Assembly (NCBI GenBank): GCA_035276475.1
Contig: DATELQ010000037.1
Coordinates: 83,372 to 147,371 of the forward strand
Source of the DNA: DATDFB01 sp035276475
Lineage (GTDB): Bacteria; Acidobacteriota; Thermoanaerobaculia; Gp7-AA8
Length of the DNA stretch: 64,000 nt
Reading direction: 5' to 3'
Part shown: in pieces, positions 30,183 through 37,947 of the stretch
Layout: each line of letters begins with the position of its first letter
Numbering within the stretch: the first letter of the stretch is position 1
Notes under the pieces: generated by a model
Databases searched by the model: none
Seen by the model: only the letters and a program-made list of their open reading frames with translations
Told to the model about the DNA's origin: nothing
Made by a program: the position numbers and the translations under genes

Positions 30183-30529
30183 TGCCCCCTCGTATTCCGA
30201 ATCAACGCCTCCATGTGATTCAGGTACTTCTCCAGCGCCCGCCGTCCCGCCGCCGTCAGCGTGTACTCCGTGCGGGGCATCCGTCCTTCGAACGACTTGC
30301 GGCACGTCAGGTACCCGGCGTCCTCGAGCTTGCGGGCATGGACGCTCACGTTGCCGTCCGTCGTCTTCAGCACCGCTTTGAGCTCGTTGAAGCTGAGCGA
30401 TGGGCTCACGGCGAGCGCGCTGACGATACCGAGGCGCGTCTTCTCGTGGATCAGGCGATCGAAGTCGGGGATCTCCGCGGGCCGCGGCGCGGGCGCGGGA
30501 GCGAGTTTGCGTGCCGGTTTAGCCACCAT
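30179..30529 (-). CDS. Winged-helix transcriptional regulator
   Basis: The 116 residues form an ArsR/MarR-like winged helix of the HTH_34 type. The recognition region is LSFNELKAVLKTTDGNVSVH, followed by ARKLEDAGYLTCRKSF and the wing RMPRTEYTLTAAGRRALEKY. An Ala/Pro-rich N-terminal arm precedes the domain. The ATG is preceded by AGGAGG, which lies inside the last codons of the upstream membrane-protein gene. In this family the gene often pairs with a small integral membrane protein, as here. The effector is unknown. Confidence 0.83.
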   Translation of the reverse strand: MVAKPARKLAPAPAPRPAEIPDFDRLIHEKTRLGIVSALAVSPSLSFNELKAVLKTTDGNVSVHARKLEDAGYLTCRKSFEGRMPRTEYTLTAAGRRALEKYLNHMEALIRNTRGQ

Positions 30530-31094
30530 ACCTCCTAGCGATGAGGATTCCGAAGACGACGTGCAGGCCGCCGAAGCCGCAGCCCAGGAGCGCGTTCGCC
30601 ACGGCGAACGGCGCGAACGCGGCGGCGAGGCCCAAGAGCATGAAACAGACGCCCATCACGGGAATCACGCGGATCGAGAACGCGCCGCTGCTGACGAAGG
30701 CCGTGCCGTAGAGCAGCAGCCACGCCGCCGGCATCGCTGCGAACGCGCCGGCGCGGGAGAGCGCCACCGTGAGGATCGCTCCCGCGAGCATCGGCGCGAG
30801 ATAGCCGACGAAAAAGCGTCGCGCCGCCGGCGTCGTGAACGACGTCCCGGCCCGGCGGCCCTTCAGCGCCACCGTGATCGCGCCCAAGACCGCCGCGAGC
30901 GCCGCCTCCACGAGCCAGACCGTGAGCCAGGCGCGGCCGCGGAGCGGCTGCGCGACGACGCTTGCGCCGATCGCCGTCAGGCCGATCGAGAAGCCGCCCC
31001 ACCCCGGGATCGACGTGAACGATCCCGCGCGCTCCATCGTGTCGCGGATGAAGCGGAGACTCTCGGCGGCATGCTCGTGGAGCGCGTCGGCCAT
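30519..31094 (-). CDS. Multi-pass membrane protein, first gene of the sigma operon
   Basis: About 191 residues begin MADALHEHAAESLRFIRDTM and continue into several hydrophobic helices (for example LTVWLVEAALAAVLGAITVA and AAWLLLYGTAFVSSGAFSI). The soluble N-terminal helix with ERAGSFTSIPGWGG is characteristic of a conserved but unnamed family found beside winged-helix regulators. The ATG at 31094 is preferred over 31103 because TATTAT lies 7 nt upstream and no Shine-Dalgarno sequence is present. The 3' end overlaps the regulator by 11 bp. Confidence 0.7.
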   Translation of the reverse strand: MADALHEHAAESLRFIRDTMERAGSFTSIPGWGGFSIGLTAIGASVVAQPLRGRAWLTVWLVEAALAAVLGAITVALKGRRAGTSFTTPAARRFFVGYLAPMLAGAILTVALSRAGAFAAMPAAWLLLYGTAFVSSGAFSIRVIPVMGVCFMLLGLAAAFAPFAVANALLGCGFGGLHVVFGILIARRYGG

Positions 31095-31101
31095 GACGCG
31101 C

Positions 31102-31107
31102 ATAATA
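31102..31107 (-). promoter_or_regulatory. -10-like TATTAT, 7 nt before ATG
   Basis: On the minus strand TATTAT ends 7 nt before the ATG at 31094. It lies in an A+T-rich patch after the stop codon of the preceding gene, with no ribosome-binding site between hexamer and ATG. This fits a leaderless start for the sigma operon. Confidence 0.4.
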
Positions 31108-31119
31108 ACGTAAAGTGCT

Positions 31120-31644
31120 TTATTGCTCGTCCGGCGGCGTTTCCGGCGCCATTTCCGCCGGCGGCGTTTCATGCGGCGGCGGTGAGGCCTTCGTCTTCCG
31201 CCCTCGGCGTCCCAAAGCCCGGGACATCGCCTCGGCCAGCGGCGCTAGGTCGGCCGTCTCCGGCCGCTTGGCCAGGCGCCGCGTCAGCTCGTACGTGGTG
31301 AGCGCAGCGCTTCCGGCCTTGTTCCTCGCCGCCAGCACGCTGTGGCGGACGAAGGAGGTGAGCGCCTCGAGCTCGTCGGCCAAGGGACCGTAGGCGTCGG
31401 CGTAGGCGACGAGGTCGCGGAGCGTGTCGGGATCCGGAGTTCCGCCGAGGACCACGACCGCGTTGTTCGTCATGGCCACCGCAGTCAGCTCGATGAGCTC
31501 GGGCGGAACGATGGCCGCGGCGACCAGGCGCCGGCCCTCGCCCTTCACGGTCGGAACGACGAAGTTCGGGATTTTCTGGCGCATGGCGCGGACCTCCGCG
31601 ACCCTCGCCTGCGCGTCTTCTTGATGCGATCTCTCTGTCGGCAT
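31120..31644 (-). CDS. Hypothetical protein, 174 aa
   Basis: The ATG follows a strong GGGAGG at ideal spacing. The product is soluble and mostly helical, with a conserved-looking core (IPNFVVPTVKGEGRRLVAAA, then TPDPDTLRDLVAYADAYGPL) and an unstructured Pro/Glu-rich C-terminus. No enzymatic motif is recognised. It lies 25 bp upstream of the sigma operon on the same strand and directly downstream of the GTC/GAC minisatellite. Confidence 0.65.
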   Translation of the reverse strand: MPTERSHQEDAQARVAEVRAMRQKIPNFVVPTVKGEGRRLVAAAIVPPELIELTAVAMTNNAVVVLGGTPDPDTLRDLVAYADAYGPLADELEALTSFVRHSVLAARNKAGSAALTTYELTRRLAKRPETADLAPLAEAMSRALGRRGRKTKASPPPHETPPAEMAPETPPDEQ

Positions 31645-31689
31645 ACGACCTCCCTTCTTTTATGAGACGCGACGTGCTTGTCGAGAGTC

Positions 31690-31975
31690 ACGGGAGTTTT
31701 GACGTCGTCGTCGATGACGTTGACGACTTCGTCGTTGACGGTGCCGTCGCCCGTCCATAACGTTGACGACGACGTCGATGACGTTACGGTCGACCGTCGA
31801 TATCGTTGACGACGTTGTCGTCGACATTGACGACATCGTCGATGTCGTTGACGACGCCCCTCGGGAACGTTGACGACAACGTCGATAACGTTGACGACAT
31901 CCTCGTTAATGTTGGTGACGACCGATGAGAACGTCGACGACGATGTCGTTGACATCGACGACGACGTCGCCACGC
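31690..31975. repeat. Degenerate GTC/GAC/AAC minisatellite in the pgl-downstream spacer
   Basis: The 342 bp spacer between pgl and the next minus-strand gene consists mainly of permuted triplets GTC, GAC, AAC, GTT, GAT and ATC. The minus strand reads GTCGTCAACG-type words about every 30-45 bp. Because GAC and GTC are mutual complements, both strands look alike and many local hairpins are possible. Read as protein, the minus strand gives broken Val/Asn/Asp/Ile runs (VVNVID, VVNDIDD) interrupted by frame changes and stops, so it is not a gene. On the plus strand at least nine TTGAC words occur. No CRISPR-like fixed repeat and spacer structure is present. Confidence 0.75.
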
Positions 31976-31986
31976 TCAACGAGAAA

Positions 31987-32637
31987 CTAGCCGTCGACGC
32001 CGACCGCGACCCGATCCACCATCCACCACGTCTCCACGCCCCGCGTCACCTGAGCGATCGGCAGGTCCATCCCCGCGCGCACCTGCTCGAGGATCGGGCG
32101 CTTCTTCTCCCCCGTCGCCAGAACGATGCGCAGCGTTGCGTCGCGCAGCACCGGCTTCGTCAGCGTCACGCGCCACATATTCAACTTCTCGACGAACACC
32201 TCGGTGGCGATGCGGTCCTCGACGTGCAGCGCCGTCGTGCCGGGAAAGAGCGACGCCGTGTGGCCGTCGTCGCCCATGCCGAGGATGACGAGGTCTAGGC
32301 GCTCGATCCCTTGTGCGCGCCACTCCTCTTCGAACGCGCGCGCCGTCCGGGCGGGGTCGCCGAGCTCCGTCTGGAAGCGCAGCAGCCGCGCCGGGTGCAG
32401 CGCCGCCTCGATCATCGTCGCGTTCGACTGCGGGTCGCCCATCGGCACGTAGCGCTCGTCGACGATGACCCAGGTGACGTCGGGGAACTGCTGCGCGCCG
32501 AGGAGCTCGTAGACCGGCTTCGGCGTCGAGCCGCCGGAGAGCGCGATCGTGCGTGCGCCGGCCTCGATCTTCTGCACGATCGTGCGCGCGGCGGCGTGCG
32601 CGAGGTCGTCGGCGGAGTCGAAGATGCGCAGATTCAT
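31987..32637 (-). CDS. pgl: 6-phosphogluconolactonase
   Basis: The 216-residue product hydrolyses 6-phosphogluconolactone in the oxidative pentose-phosphate pathway. The substrate-binding loop LSGGSTPKPVYELL, the VDERYVPMGDPQSN segment and the signature GMGDDGHTASLFPG are all present. The ATG at 32637 overlaps the opcA stop (ATGA), supporting it over the longer open frame. It is the last gene of zwf-opcA-pgl. The length matches the DevB/SOL family. Confidence 0.92.
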   Translation of the reverse strand: MNLRIFDSADDLAHAAARTIVQKIEAGARTIALSGGSTPKPVYELLGAQQFPDVTWVIVDERYVPMGDPQSNATMIEAALHPARLLRFQTELGDPARTARAFEEEWRAQGIERLDLVILGMGDDGHTASLFPGTTALHVEDRIATEVFVEKLNMWRVTLTKPVLRDATLRIVLATGEKKRPILEQVRAGMDLPIAQVTRGVETWWMVDRVAVGVDG

Positions 32638-33692
32638 CGCAGGCGCTTGGCCAGCTTCGCCGCCATCGGCAGCGCGCGCACCAGCACGCGGTCGCCGCTG
32701 CTCTGCTTGAGCTGGCGGACGATCAGCGCGTCCGTCTGCTTCTCGATCGTGCGCGTCACCGAGTCCGGCATCGACACGATGCCGTCGACGTTCATCATCA
32801 GCACGCCGCGCTCGCGGTCGCGGGAGATGCTCGCCGAGGAGCCGTCCTCGAACACGATCTCCACGAATGCGATCTGCCCTACCGCGTCGGACATGCGCCG
32901 CTCGAAGCGGTAGTCGATGGCGTCGTCCGCGCCGTCGCCCGCCTGCGTCGTCAGCCACGACGCGTAGAGCAGCGACTCGATGGCGTCGCCGAAGAAATTC
33001 TCCTCCTTCGCCCCGGCGACGACGCGCACGCGGCGGATCGCCGTCAGCCGCCCGCGCATGTCCGGCGGGTCAAACACCGACGCCGTCGCCGCGCGCCACT
33101 CCTCCAGGCGAATCCAATTCAGGTCCGCGGGGATCGTCGTCGTCTTTGCGGCCACGCGGCCGACGAGCTCGAGGTCTTGCGGCGAGTCGAAGCACGACGA
33201 GTCGACGATCAGCCGGTCCGCGGGGTCGAGCAGCGTCTCCACGTACTCCTCGTGCTCGTTCGGCAGGTCGCCCATCCACCACACCGCCACCGGCATGTCG
33301 GGCAGGAGCAGCGCGTTGACGAGCGGCGGCACGCGATGGATGCGGTCGCCCCCCGCGACAATCGCGATCTCCTCGGAACACATCTGCTTTCCGCCGCCGA
33401 CGAGGTGGCAGTTCGCACTGATCCACGAGCTGATCTCCGGCGGCGCCGCGGCGTTGGCGTTGATGACGATCGAGCGCTGCGGCACGGCCGCGCTGGCGCG
33501 CGACAACACCTCCGTCGCCTGCGCGTGATGCTCCGAGGTCGACGTGTGCGCGACTACGTTCCAAAGCGCGGCGCGCGTAACCGCGGCATCGCCGTCCTGC
33601 TCGTTGCGCCACAGCTCGGCGAGCGAGCGCTCGATCTGGGCGACGTCGACGGGGCGCTCCGACTCCAGCGAGTCGCTCACGGGCGTCGCCAT
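32634..33692 (-). CDS. opcA: OpcA, glucose-6-phosphate dehydrogenase assembly/activator protein
   Basis: The product is 352 residues starting MATPVSDSLESERPVDV. It contains ARTSTSEHHAQ-like and SWISANCHLVGGGKQMCSEE segments, followed by LLLPDMPVAVWWMGDLP and FGDAIESLLYASWL, which are typical of OpcA. The family is required for full G6PDH activity or assembly in cyanobacteria and actinobacteria. Its place between zwf and pgl is the classic arrangement. It overlaps zwf by 16 bp and pgl by 4 bp, implying coupled translation. Confidence 0.88.
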   Translation of the reverse strand: MATPVSDSLESERPVDVAQIERSLAELWRNEQDGDAAVTRAALWNVVAHTSTSEHHAQATEVLSRASAAVPQRSIVINANAAAPPEISSWISANCHLVGGGKQMCSEEIAIVAGGDRIHRVPPLVNALLLPDMPVAVWWMGDLPNEHEEYVETLLDPADRLIVDSSCFDSPQDLELVGRVAAKTTTIPADLNWIRLEEWRAATASVFDPPDMRGRLTAIRRVRVVAGAKEENFFGDAIESLLYASWLTTQAGDGADDAIDYRFERRMSDAVGQIAFVEIVFEDGSSASISRDRERGVLMMNVDGIVSMPDSVTRTIEKQTDALIVRQLKQSSGDRVLVRALPMAAKLAKRLR

Positions 33693-35230
33693 TTGCGCCC
33701 ATCCTTTTCGATCAATTTGTCCGCCGCCTCCGGCCCCCACGTCCCCGCCGGGTACGGCTCCGGCGCGCGGCCGTCGTTTGCCCACGCGCGGAGCAGCGGG
33801 TCGATCCACGCCCACGCGGTCTCGACCTCGTCGCGGCGCGCGAAGAGCGTCGAGTCGCCGAGCATCGTCTCCAACAGCAAGCGCTCGTACGCCTCGGGCG
33901 GCTCCGCGCCGAACGACGTCGCGTAGCGGAACTCCATCGTCACCGGCGCCGTGCGCACCGTCGGCCCGGGGACCTTCGAGTCGAACTTCAGCGAGATCCC
34001 CTCATCTGGTTGGATGCGGATGGCCAGCACGTTCGACGACATGCGCAGCGTCGACATCTTGTTGAACAGCGGATACGGCGCGGAGCGGAAGTGGATGGAG
34101 ATGTCGGTCACGCGCTTCGGCAGGCGCTTGCCGGCGCGGACGTAGAACGGCACGTCGGCCCAGCGCCAGTTGTCGATGAAGAGCTTGATCGCCGAGTACG
34201 TCTCCACGCGCGACTCCGGGTTGACGCTCGGCTCCTTGCGGTACGCCGGCGCGGGCTCGCCGAGGACCGAGCCCTCGGTGTACTGGCCGCGCACGGCGCA
34301 GTCCTCTTCGTGGCCGCGCGGAAACTCGCGCAGCGCGCGCAGCACCTTCACCTTCTCGTCGCGCACGGCGTCGGGCTCGTATGCGACGGGCGGCTCCATG
34401 CCGATGAGCGACACGAGCTGCAGCATGTGGTTCTGGATGATGTCGCGCGTGATGCCGGCGGTCTCGAAGTAGCCGCCGCGCTTCTCCACGCCGACCGTCT
34501 CGGCGACGGTGAACTGCACGTGGTCGATGTACTGCCGGTTCCAGAACGGCTCGAAGATGCCGTTGGCGAAGCGCAGCACTAACAGGTTCTGCACCGTCTC
34601 TTTGCCGAGGTAGTGATCGATGCGGAAGACCTGCCGCTCGCGGAACGTCGTGACGGCGACGCGGTTCAGCTCCTTCGCTGACGCCAGGTCGTGCCCGAAC
34701 GGCTTCTCGATGATGACGCGCGTGAACGGGCCGCCGCGCTCGGGGTCGTTGACCATCTTCTCCGCGCCGAGGAACTCGGAGATGACGGGGAAGAAATTCG
34801 GCGGCACGGCGAGGTAGTAGATGCGGCGCCCGCCCGTGCCGCGCGAGCGGTCGCACTCCTGCAGGCGTTGATTGAGCCGCAGGTAGGCCTCGGGGTCGTT
34901 GAAGTCGCCGCGGACGTAGAAGATGCCTTTGGCGAAGTTCTCCCACACCGCCTCGTCGACGGGGCGGACGCGCGCGAACTTGTTGCAGGCGTCGCGCATG
35001 GCCATGCGCCAGGCCTCGTCGGTGAAGTCGGGCCGGGCGAAGCCGATGATGGTCTGCCCGGCGGGGAGAAGGCCGTCGTGCGCGAGCGAGTAGAGCGCCG
35101 GCATGAGCTTGCGCTGCGTGAGATCGCCCGAGGCGCCGAAGATGACGAGGCAGGAGGCGTCGGGGACGCGCTCCTGTTCGAGGCCCTCGCGAAGGGGATT
35201 GGTATCGACGACCGGTGCTTCCACTGTCAT
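33677..35230 (-). CDS. zwf: Glucose-6-phosphate 1-dehydrogenase
   Basis: The 517-residue product oxidises glucose-6-phosphate to 6-phosphogluconolactone with NAD(P)+. The nucleotide-binding motif GASGDLTQRK lies at residues 32-41 and the active-site signature RIDHYLGKE at 203-211. EKPFGHDL (about 175-182) is also conserved. The length is normal for the family. The first gene of a zwf-opcA-pgl operon, it is divergent from fadI. The 138 bp between them contains a palindromic element (35263-35334), and TAGAAT on the minus strand (35255-35260) is a possible -10. Confidence 0.95.
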   Translation of the reverse strand: MTVEAPVVDTNPLREGLEQERVPDASCLVIFGASGDLTQRKLMPALYSLAHDGLLPAGQTIIGFARPDFTDEAWRMAMRDACNKFARVRPVDEAVWENFAKGIFYVRGDFNDPEAYLRLNQRLQECDRSRGTGGRRIYYLAVPPNFFPVISEFLGAEKMVNDPERGGPFTRVIIEKPFGHDLASAKELNRVAVTTFRERQVFRIDHYLGKETVQNLLVLRFANGIFEPFWNRQYIDHVQFTVAETVGVEKRGGYFETAGITRDIIQNHMLQLVSLIGMEPPVAYEPDAVRDEKVKVLRALREFPRGHEEDCAVRGQYTEGSVLGEPAPAYRKEPSVNPESRVETYSAIKLFIDNWRWADVPFYVRAGKRLPKRVTDISIHFRSAPYPLFNKMSTLRMSSNVLAIRIQPDEGISLKFDSKVPGPTVRTAPVTMEFRYATSFGAEPPEAYERLLLETMLGDSTLFARRDEVETAWAWIDPLLRAWANDGRAPEPYPAGTWGPEAADKLIEKDGRKWRRP

Positions 35231-35262
35231 CTGCTCGTGCCCTCGTGTGTGGCGATTCTATC

Positions 35263-35334
35263 GAATGCAGAATGCAGAATGCAGGATGCAGAACGTTCTC
35301 AATTCTGCATTCTGCATTCTGAATTCTGCATTCC
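35263..35334. repeat. ORF-less palindromic element, GAATGCAGAATGCAG family
   Basis: The left half is a tandem of GAATGCA words (35263-35292) and the right half is the inverted set of TTCTGCATTC words (35299-35334), with a loop of a few bases near 35293-35298. The inner right arm TTCTCAATTCTG is identical to that of the 44.7 kb element, and the GAATGCAGAATG words match the arms of the 55.3 kb element. It sits between the divergent zwf and fadI start codons, where a hairpin could affect either promoter. Confidence 0.8.
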
Positions 35335-35355
35335 AGGACGCACTCGTGAGAGTGC

Positions 35356-35361
35356 TATTCT
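35356..35361 (+). promoter_or_regulatory. -10-like TATTCT, 7 nt before fadI ATG
   Basis: The hexamer is followed by CGCGGTC and the ATG at 35369. No Shine-Dalgarno sequence is present. No convincing -35 box was found at 17 nt upstream. Confidence 0.4.
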
Positions 35362-35368
35362 CGCGGTC

Positions 35369-36628
35369 ATGTGGCAATACACCCCCCGCGTCGCGGTCGT
35401 CAAAGGCCTCCGCACCCCCTTCGCCAAGTCCGGTACGCACTACGCGCAGCTCTCCGCGCTCGACCTCGGCAAGATGGTTGTCTCGGAGCTCATGCAGCGC
35501 TCCGGCGTCGACCCGGCCTCGGTGCAGGAGGTCATCTTCGGCAACGTCATCCCCTCGGTGAAGGCGCCGAACATCGCCCGCGAGATCGTCCTCGGCACCG
35601 GGCTCCCGCGCTCGATCCCCGGCTACACCGTGAGCAAGGCGTGCGCGTCGTCGAACCAGGCCATCACCTCGGGGGCGGATTTGATTTTTCGCGGCTACGC
35701 CGACACCGTCATCGCCGGCGGCGCGGAGTCGCTGTCGGACATCCCCATCCTCTTCCAGAAAAAGTTCGCGACGGCGCTCGTCTCCGCCAGCAAACAGAAG
35801 ACGGTCGGGAAGAAGCTCGGCTCGTTCTCCGGCGTGAAACTGCACGACCTCGCGCCCGACGCGCCGGCCATCGCCGAGTCGACGACCGGCCTGACGATGG
35901 GCGAATCGGCGGAGAAGATGGCCAAGGAGAACGGCATCACGCGCGAGGCCCAGGACAAGTTCGCGCTGCAGTCGCACCACCGCGCCGCCCTGGCGACGGA
36001 GAACGGACGGTTCAAAGAGGAAGTCATGACCGTCGTCGTCCCGCCGCTGTTTGACAACGTCGTCGACCGGGACAACCTGATCCGCGGCGACTCGACGCTC
36101 GAGGCGATGGCCAAGCTGCCGCCGGTGTTCGACCGCAAGTTCGGCACGATCACGGCCGCGAACTCGTCGCCGCTGACGGACGGCGCGGCCGCGGTGCTGC
36201 TGATGTCGGAGGAGAAGGCGAAGGAGCGCGGCATCAAGCCGCTCGGCTTCATCAAGAGCTACGCGTTCGCGGCGACCGATCCGTTCGACCAGCTGCTGCA
36301 AGGCCCGGTCTTCGCGCTGCCAAAGGCGCTGGAGCGCGCCAAGGTGTCGCTCTCGGACATCGGCGTGATCGAGATGCACGAGGCCTTCGCCGCGCAGGTG
36401 CTGTCGAACATCCAGTGGATCGGCGCGCGGGGCATCGGCCAGATCGACCCTGAGAAAATCAACCGCACCGGCGGCTCGATCGCCCTCGGGCACCCCTTCG
36501 GCGCAACCGGCGCGCGCATCGTCACCACCGTCTGCAACGAGCTGCAGCTCACCGGCGAGCAGTACGGCCTCGTCACGGTGTGCGCGGCGGGGGGGATTGG
36601 CGTGGCGATGGTTCTCGAGCGAGAGTGA
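35369..36628 (+). CDS. fadI: Acetyl-CoA C-acyltransferase, FadI-type thiolase
   Basis: The 419-residue product carries out thiolytic cleavage of 3-ketoacyl-CoA in fatty-acid beta-oxidation. The nucleophilic Cys is in SKACASSNQA (C92). The downstream elements are MHEAFAAQ, GHPFGATGARI and the second active Cys in TVCAAGGIG. The sequence resembles E. coli FadI along its length (APNIAREIVLGTG, STGLTMGESAEKMAK, GTITAANSSPLTDGAAAVLL), more so than FadA or biosynthetic thiolases. No fadJ partner is adjacent in this window. The ATG at 35369 is preceded by TATTCT and no ribosome-binding site. Its 3' end overlaps a convergent gene by 56 bp. Confidence 0.88.
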   Translation: MWQYTPRVAVVKGLRTPFAKSGTHYAQLSALDLGKMVVSELMQRSGVDPASVQEVIFGNVIPSVKAPNIAREIVLGTGLPRSIPGYTVSKACASSNQAITSGADLIFRGYADTVIAGGAESLSDIPILFQKKFATALVSASKQKTVGKKLGSFSGVKLHDLAPDAPAIAESTTGLTMGESAEKMAKENGITREAQDKFALQSHHRAALATENGRFKEEVMTVVVPPLFDNVVDRDNLIRGDSTLEAMAKLPPVFDRKFGTITAANSSPLTDGAAAVLLMSEEKAKERGIKPLGFIKSYAFAATDPFDQLLQGPVFALPKALERAKVSLSDIGVIEMHEAFAAQVLSNIQWIGARGIGQIDPEKINRTGGSIALGHPFGATGARIVTTVCNELQLTGEQYGLVTVCAAGGIGVAMVLERE

Positions 36629-37916
36629 TCAATCCTGCACTCCCCGCCACGAGCCACAGCGCGATCGGCACGACCGAGGCGCGCTTCCCCTCGCCGAAGA
36701 TCCGCTCGCCGAGGTTGTGGGCGTCGCGCGGGAGGGCCACCTTGTCGACCGTCTGCGACGCGTACCACGGGAACGCACGCCTCGTCTCCTCGGGGATGCG
36801 GCCGCGCAGAAATGCCGGGAACTGATAGCGGACGATCGGATTGGGCAGGGCGTCCGAGGGCATGGCGTCGACGGCGGTGGCGACGAAGTTGATCGCAATG
36901 GAGACAAGCGCCGCGGCGAGCCAGAGCGCGCGCACGACGCGCGGCGCGTTCCGCGCTGCGGCGAGCATGGCGATGCCGAGGAGCGGGATGATCGGCGTGA
37001 GGTAGCGCGGGCCGAAGGCCCAGCCGCCGTTCCAGCCATTGAAGCCGGCGATGACGATGAGGAAGACCGCGGTGATGCCGGCGATGATGGCGCGCCCGCG
37101 TACGAACAACGCCGCGATCCCGAAAATCAGGAACGGCGACGCGAAGAAGAGGCCACGATATGGCGAGACCGTGATGCCGAGGAGCGCGTCGAGGCGCGGC
37201 AGGCGCAACACGCCGAAGAGAAGCCCGCGCTCCGTCCACTGCGTGCTCGACTCGACGGCGGTGCGGAAGGGGGACCCGAAGCACGCCCAGTGGTAGAGGC
37301 CGAGGAGCACGGCGAACGGGGCGCCGCCGAGGAGAACGCGGCGGTCGCGGCGGACGATCGCCAGCAGCAGCGCCGCCGCGCCGCAGACGTAGAAGCAGAG
37401 CGTGGCCATGCCGGCGGCGGCGCCGGCGGCGAAGGGATGATCGTCGAGCCACACCACGGCGAGCAGCAGAAAGAGCGCCGCCGGCACGTGGACGAAGAGC
37501 ATCGTCGAGTAGGCGAAGACGATCGTCCCGAAGACGATGGCCAGCGCGATCCACACCGCGTCGCGCGGCTGGGCGTTGTAGCGCCGGCGGCCGTACAGAT
37601 AGAGGATCGGATCGATGAGCGCGCCGCAGAGGCCGCACGTCGCCGCGGTGCAGAACCATTGATTGCGCACAAAGACATAGGGCACCGCGGCGAGGAACGA
37701 CACGCCGGGCGCGCGGTTCACGTACTTGTGGCCGCCGACGCCGACCGACACGTCGCCCGTGTTCTCGTAACCATCGATGTAGAGCGTGTGCCGCTCGACG
37801 AGCGCGCGCGTCAGGTCGAACTGCGCGTCCTGGTTCCAGCCGGCGCCGCCGTAAAAGTACGCGAACGTTACCGCCGCGAGGACGAACAGGCCGAAAGCGA
37901 TGTGCTTGTCTGGCAT
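36573..37916 (-). CDS. Multi-pass membrane protein, GT-C glycosyltransferase-like
   Basis: The 447 residues contain ten or more hydrophobic helices. The first periplasmic loop after TM1 has GGAGWNQDAQFDLTRALVE and later GHKYVNRAPGVSFLA, the kind of acidic loop seen in dolichyl/polyprenyl-phosphate mannosyltransferase-like GT-C proteins. The segment NGWNGGWAFGPRYLTPIIPL also fits that superfamily. Substrate unknown. The ATG at 37916 is preferred to the TTG 3 nt upstream. It diverges from the beta-helix gene with only 31 bp between the start codons, and its 3' end overlaps fadI. Confidence 0.7.
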   Translation of the reverse strand: MPDKHIAFGLFVLAAVTFAYFYGGAGWNQDAQFDLTRALVERHTLYIDGYENTGDVSVGVGGHKYVNRAPGVSFLAAVPYVFVRNQWFCTAATCGLCGALIDPILYLYGRRRYNAQPRDAVWIALAIVFGTIVFAYSTMLFVHVPAALFLLLAVVWLDDHPFAAGAAAGMATLCFYVCGAAALLLAIVRRDRRVLLGGAPFAVLLGLYHWACFGSPFRTAVESSTQWTERGLLFGVLRLPRLDALLGITVSPYRGLFFASPFLIFGIAALFVRGRAIIAGITAVFLIVIAGFNGWNGGWAFGPRYLTPIIPLLGIAMLAAARNAPRVVRALWLAAALVSIAINFVATAVDAMPSDALPNPIVRYQFPAFLRGRIPEETRRAFPWYASQTVDKVALPRDAHNLGERIFGEGKRASVVPIALWLVAGSAGLITLAREPSPRQSPPPRTP

Positions 37917-37932
37917 CAATGCGGCAGGATTG

Positions 37933-37938
37933 TAGAAT
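37933..37938 (+). promoter_or_regulatory. -10-like TAGAAT before beta-helix gene
   Basis: TAGAAT ends 9 nt before the ATG at 37948. The same short divergent spacer contains TACAAT on the other strand, 12 nt before the minus-strand ATG at 37916, so two promoters may be back to back. Confidence 0.35.
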
Positions 37939-37947
37939 CAACAGCTT

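Noticed and set aside
31690..31975. CRISPR-like array
   Set aside because: Repeats are degenerate triplet permutations without constant repeat length or unique spacers, and no cas genes are present.
34691..35368. N-terminal extension of the FadI open frame to 34691
   Set aside because: The extra 226 codons are antisense to zwf and cross the palindromic element. FadI homology begins at the ATG at 35369.
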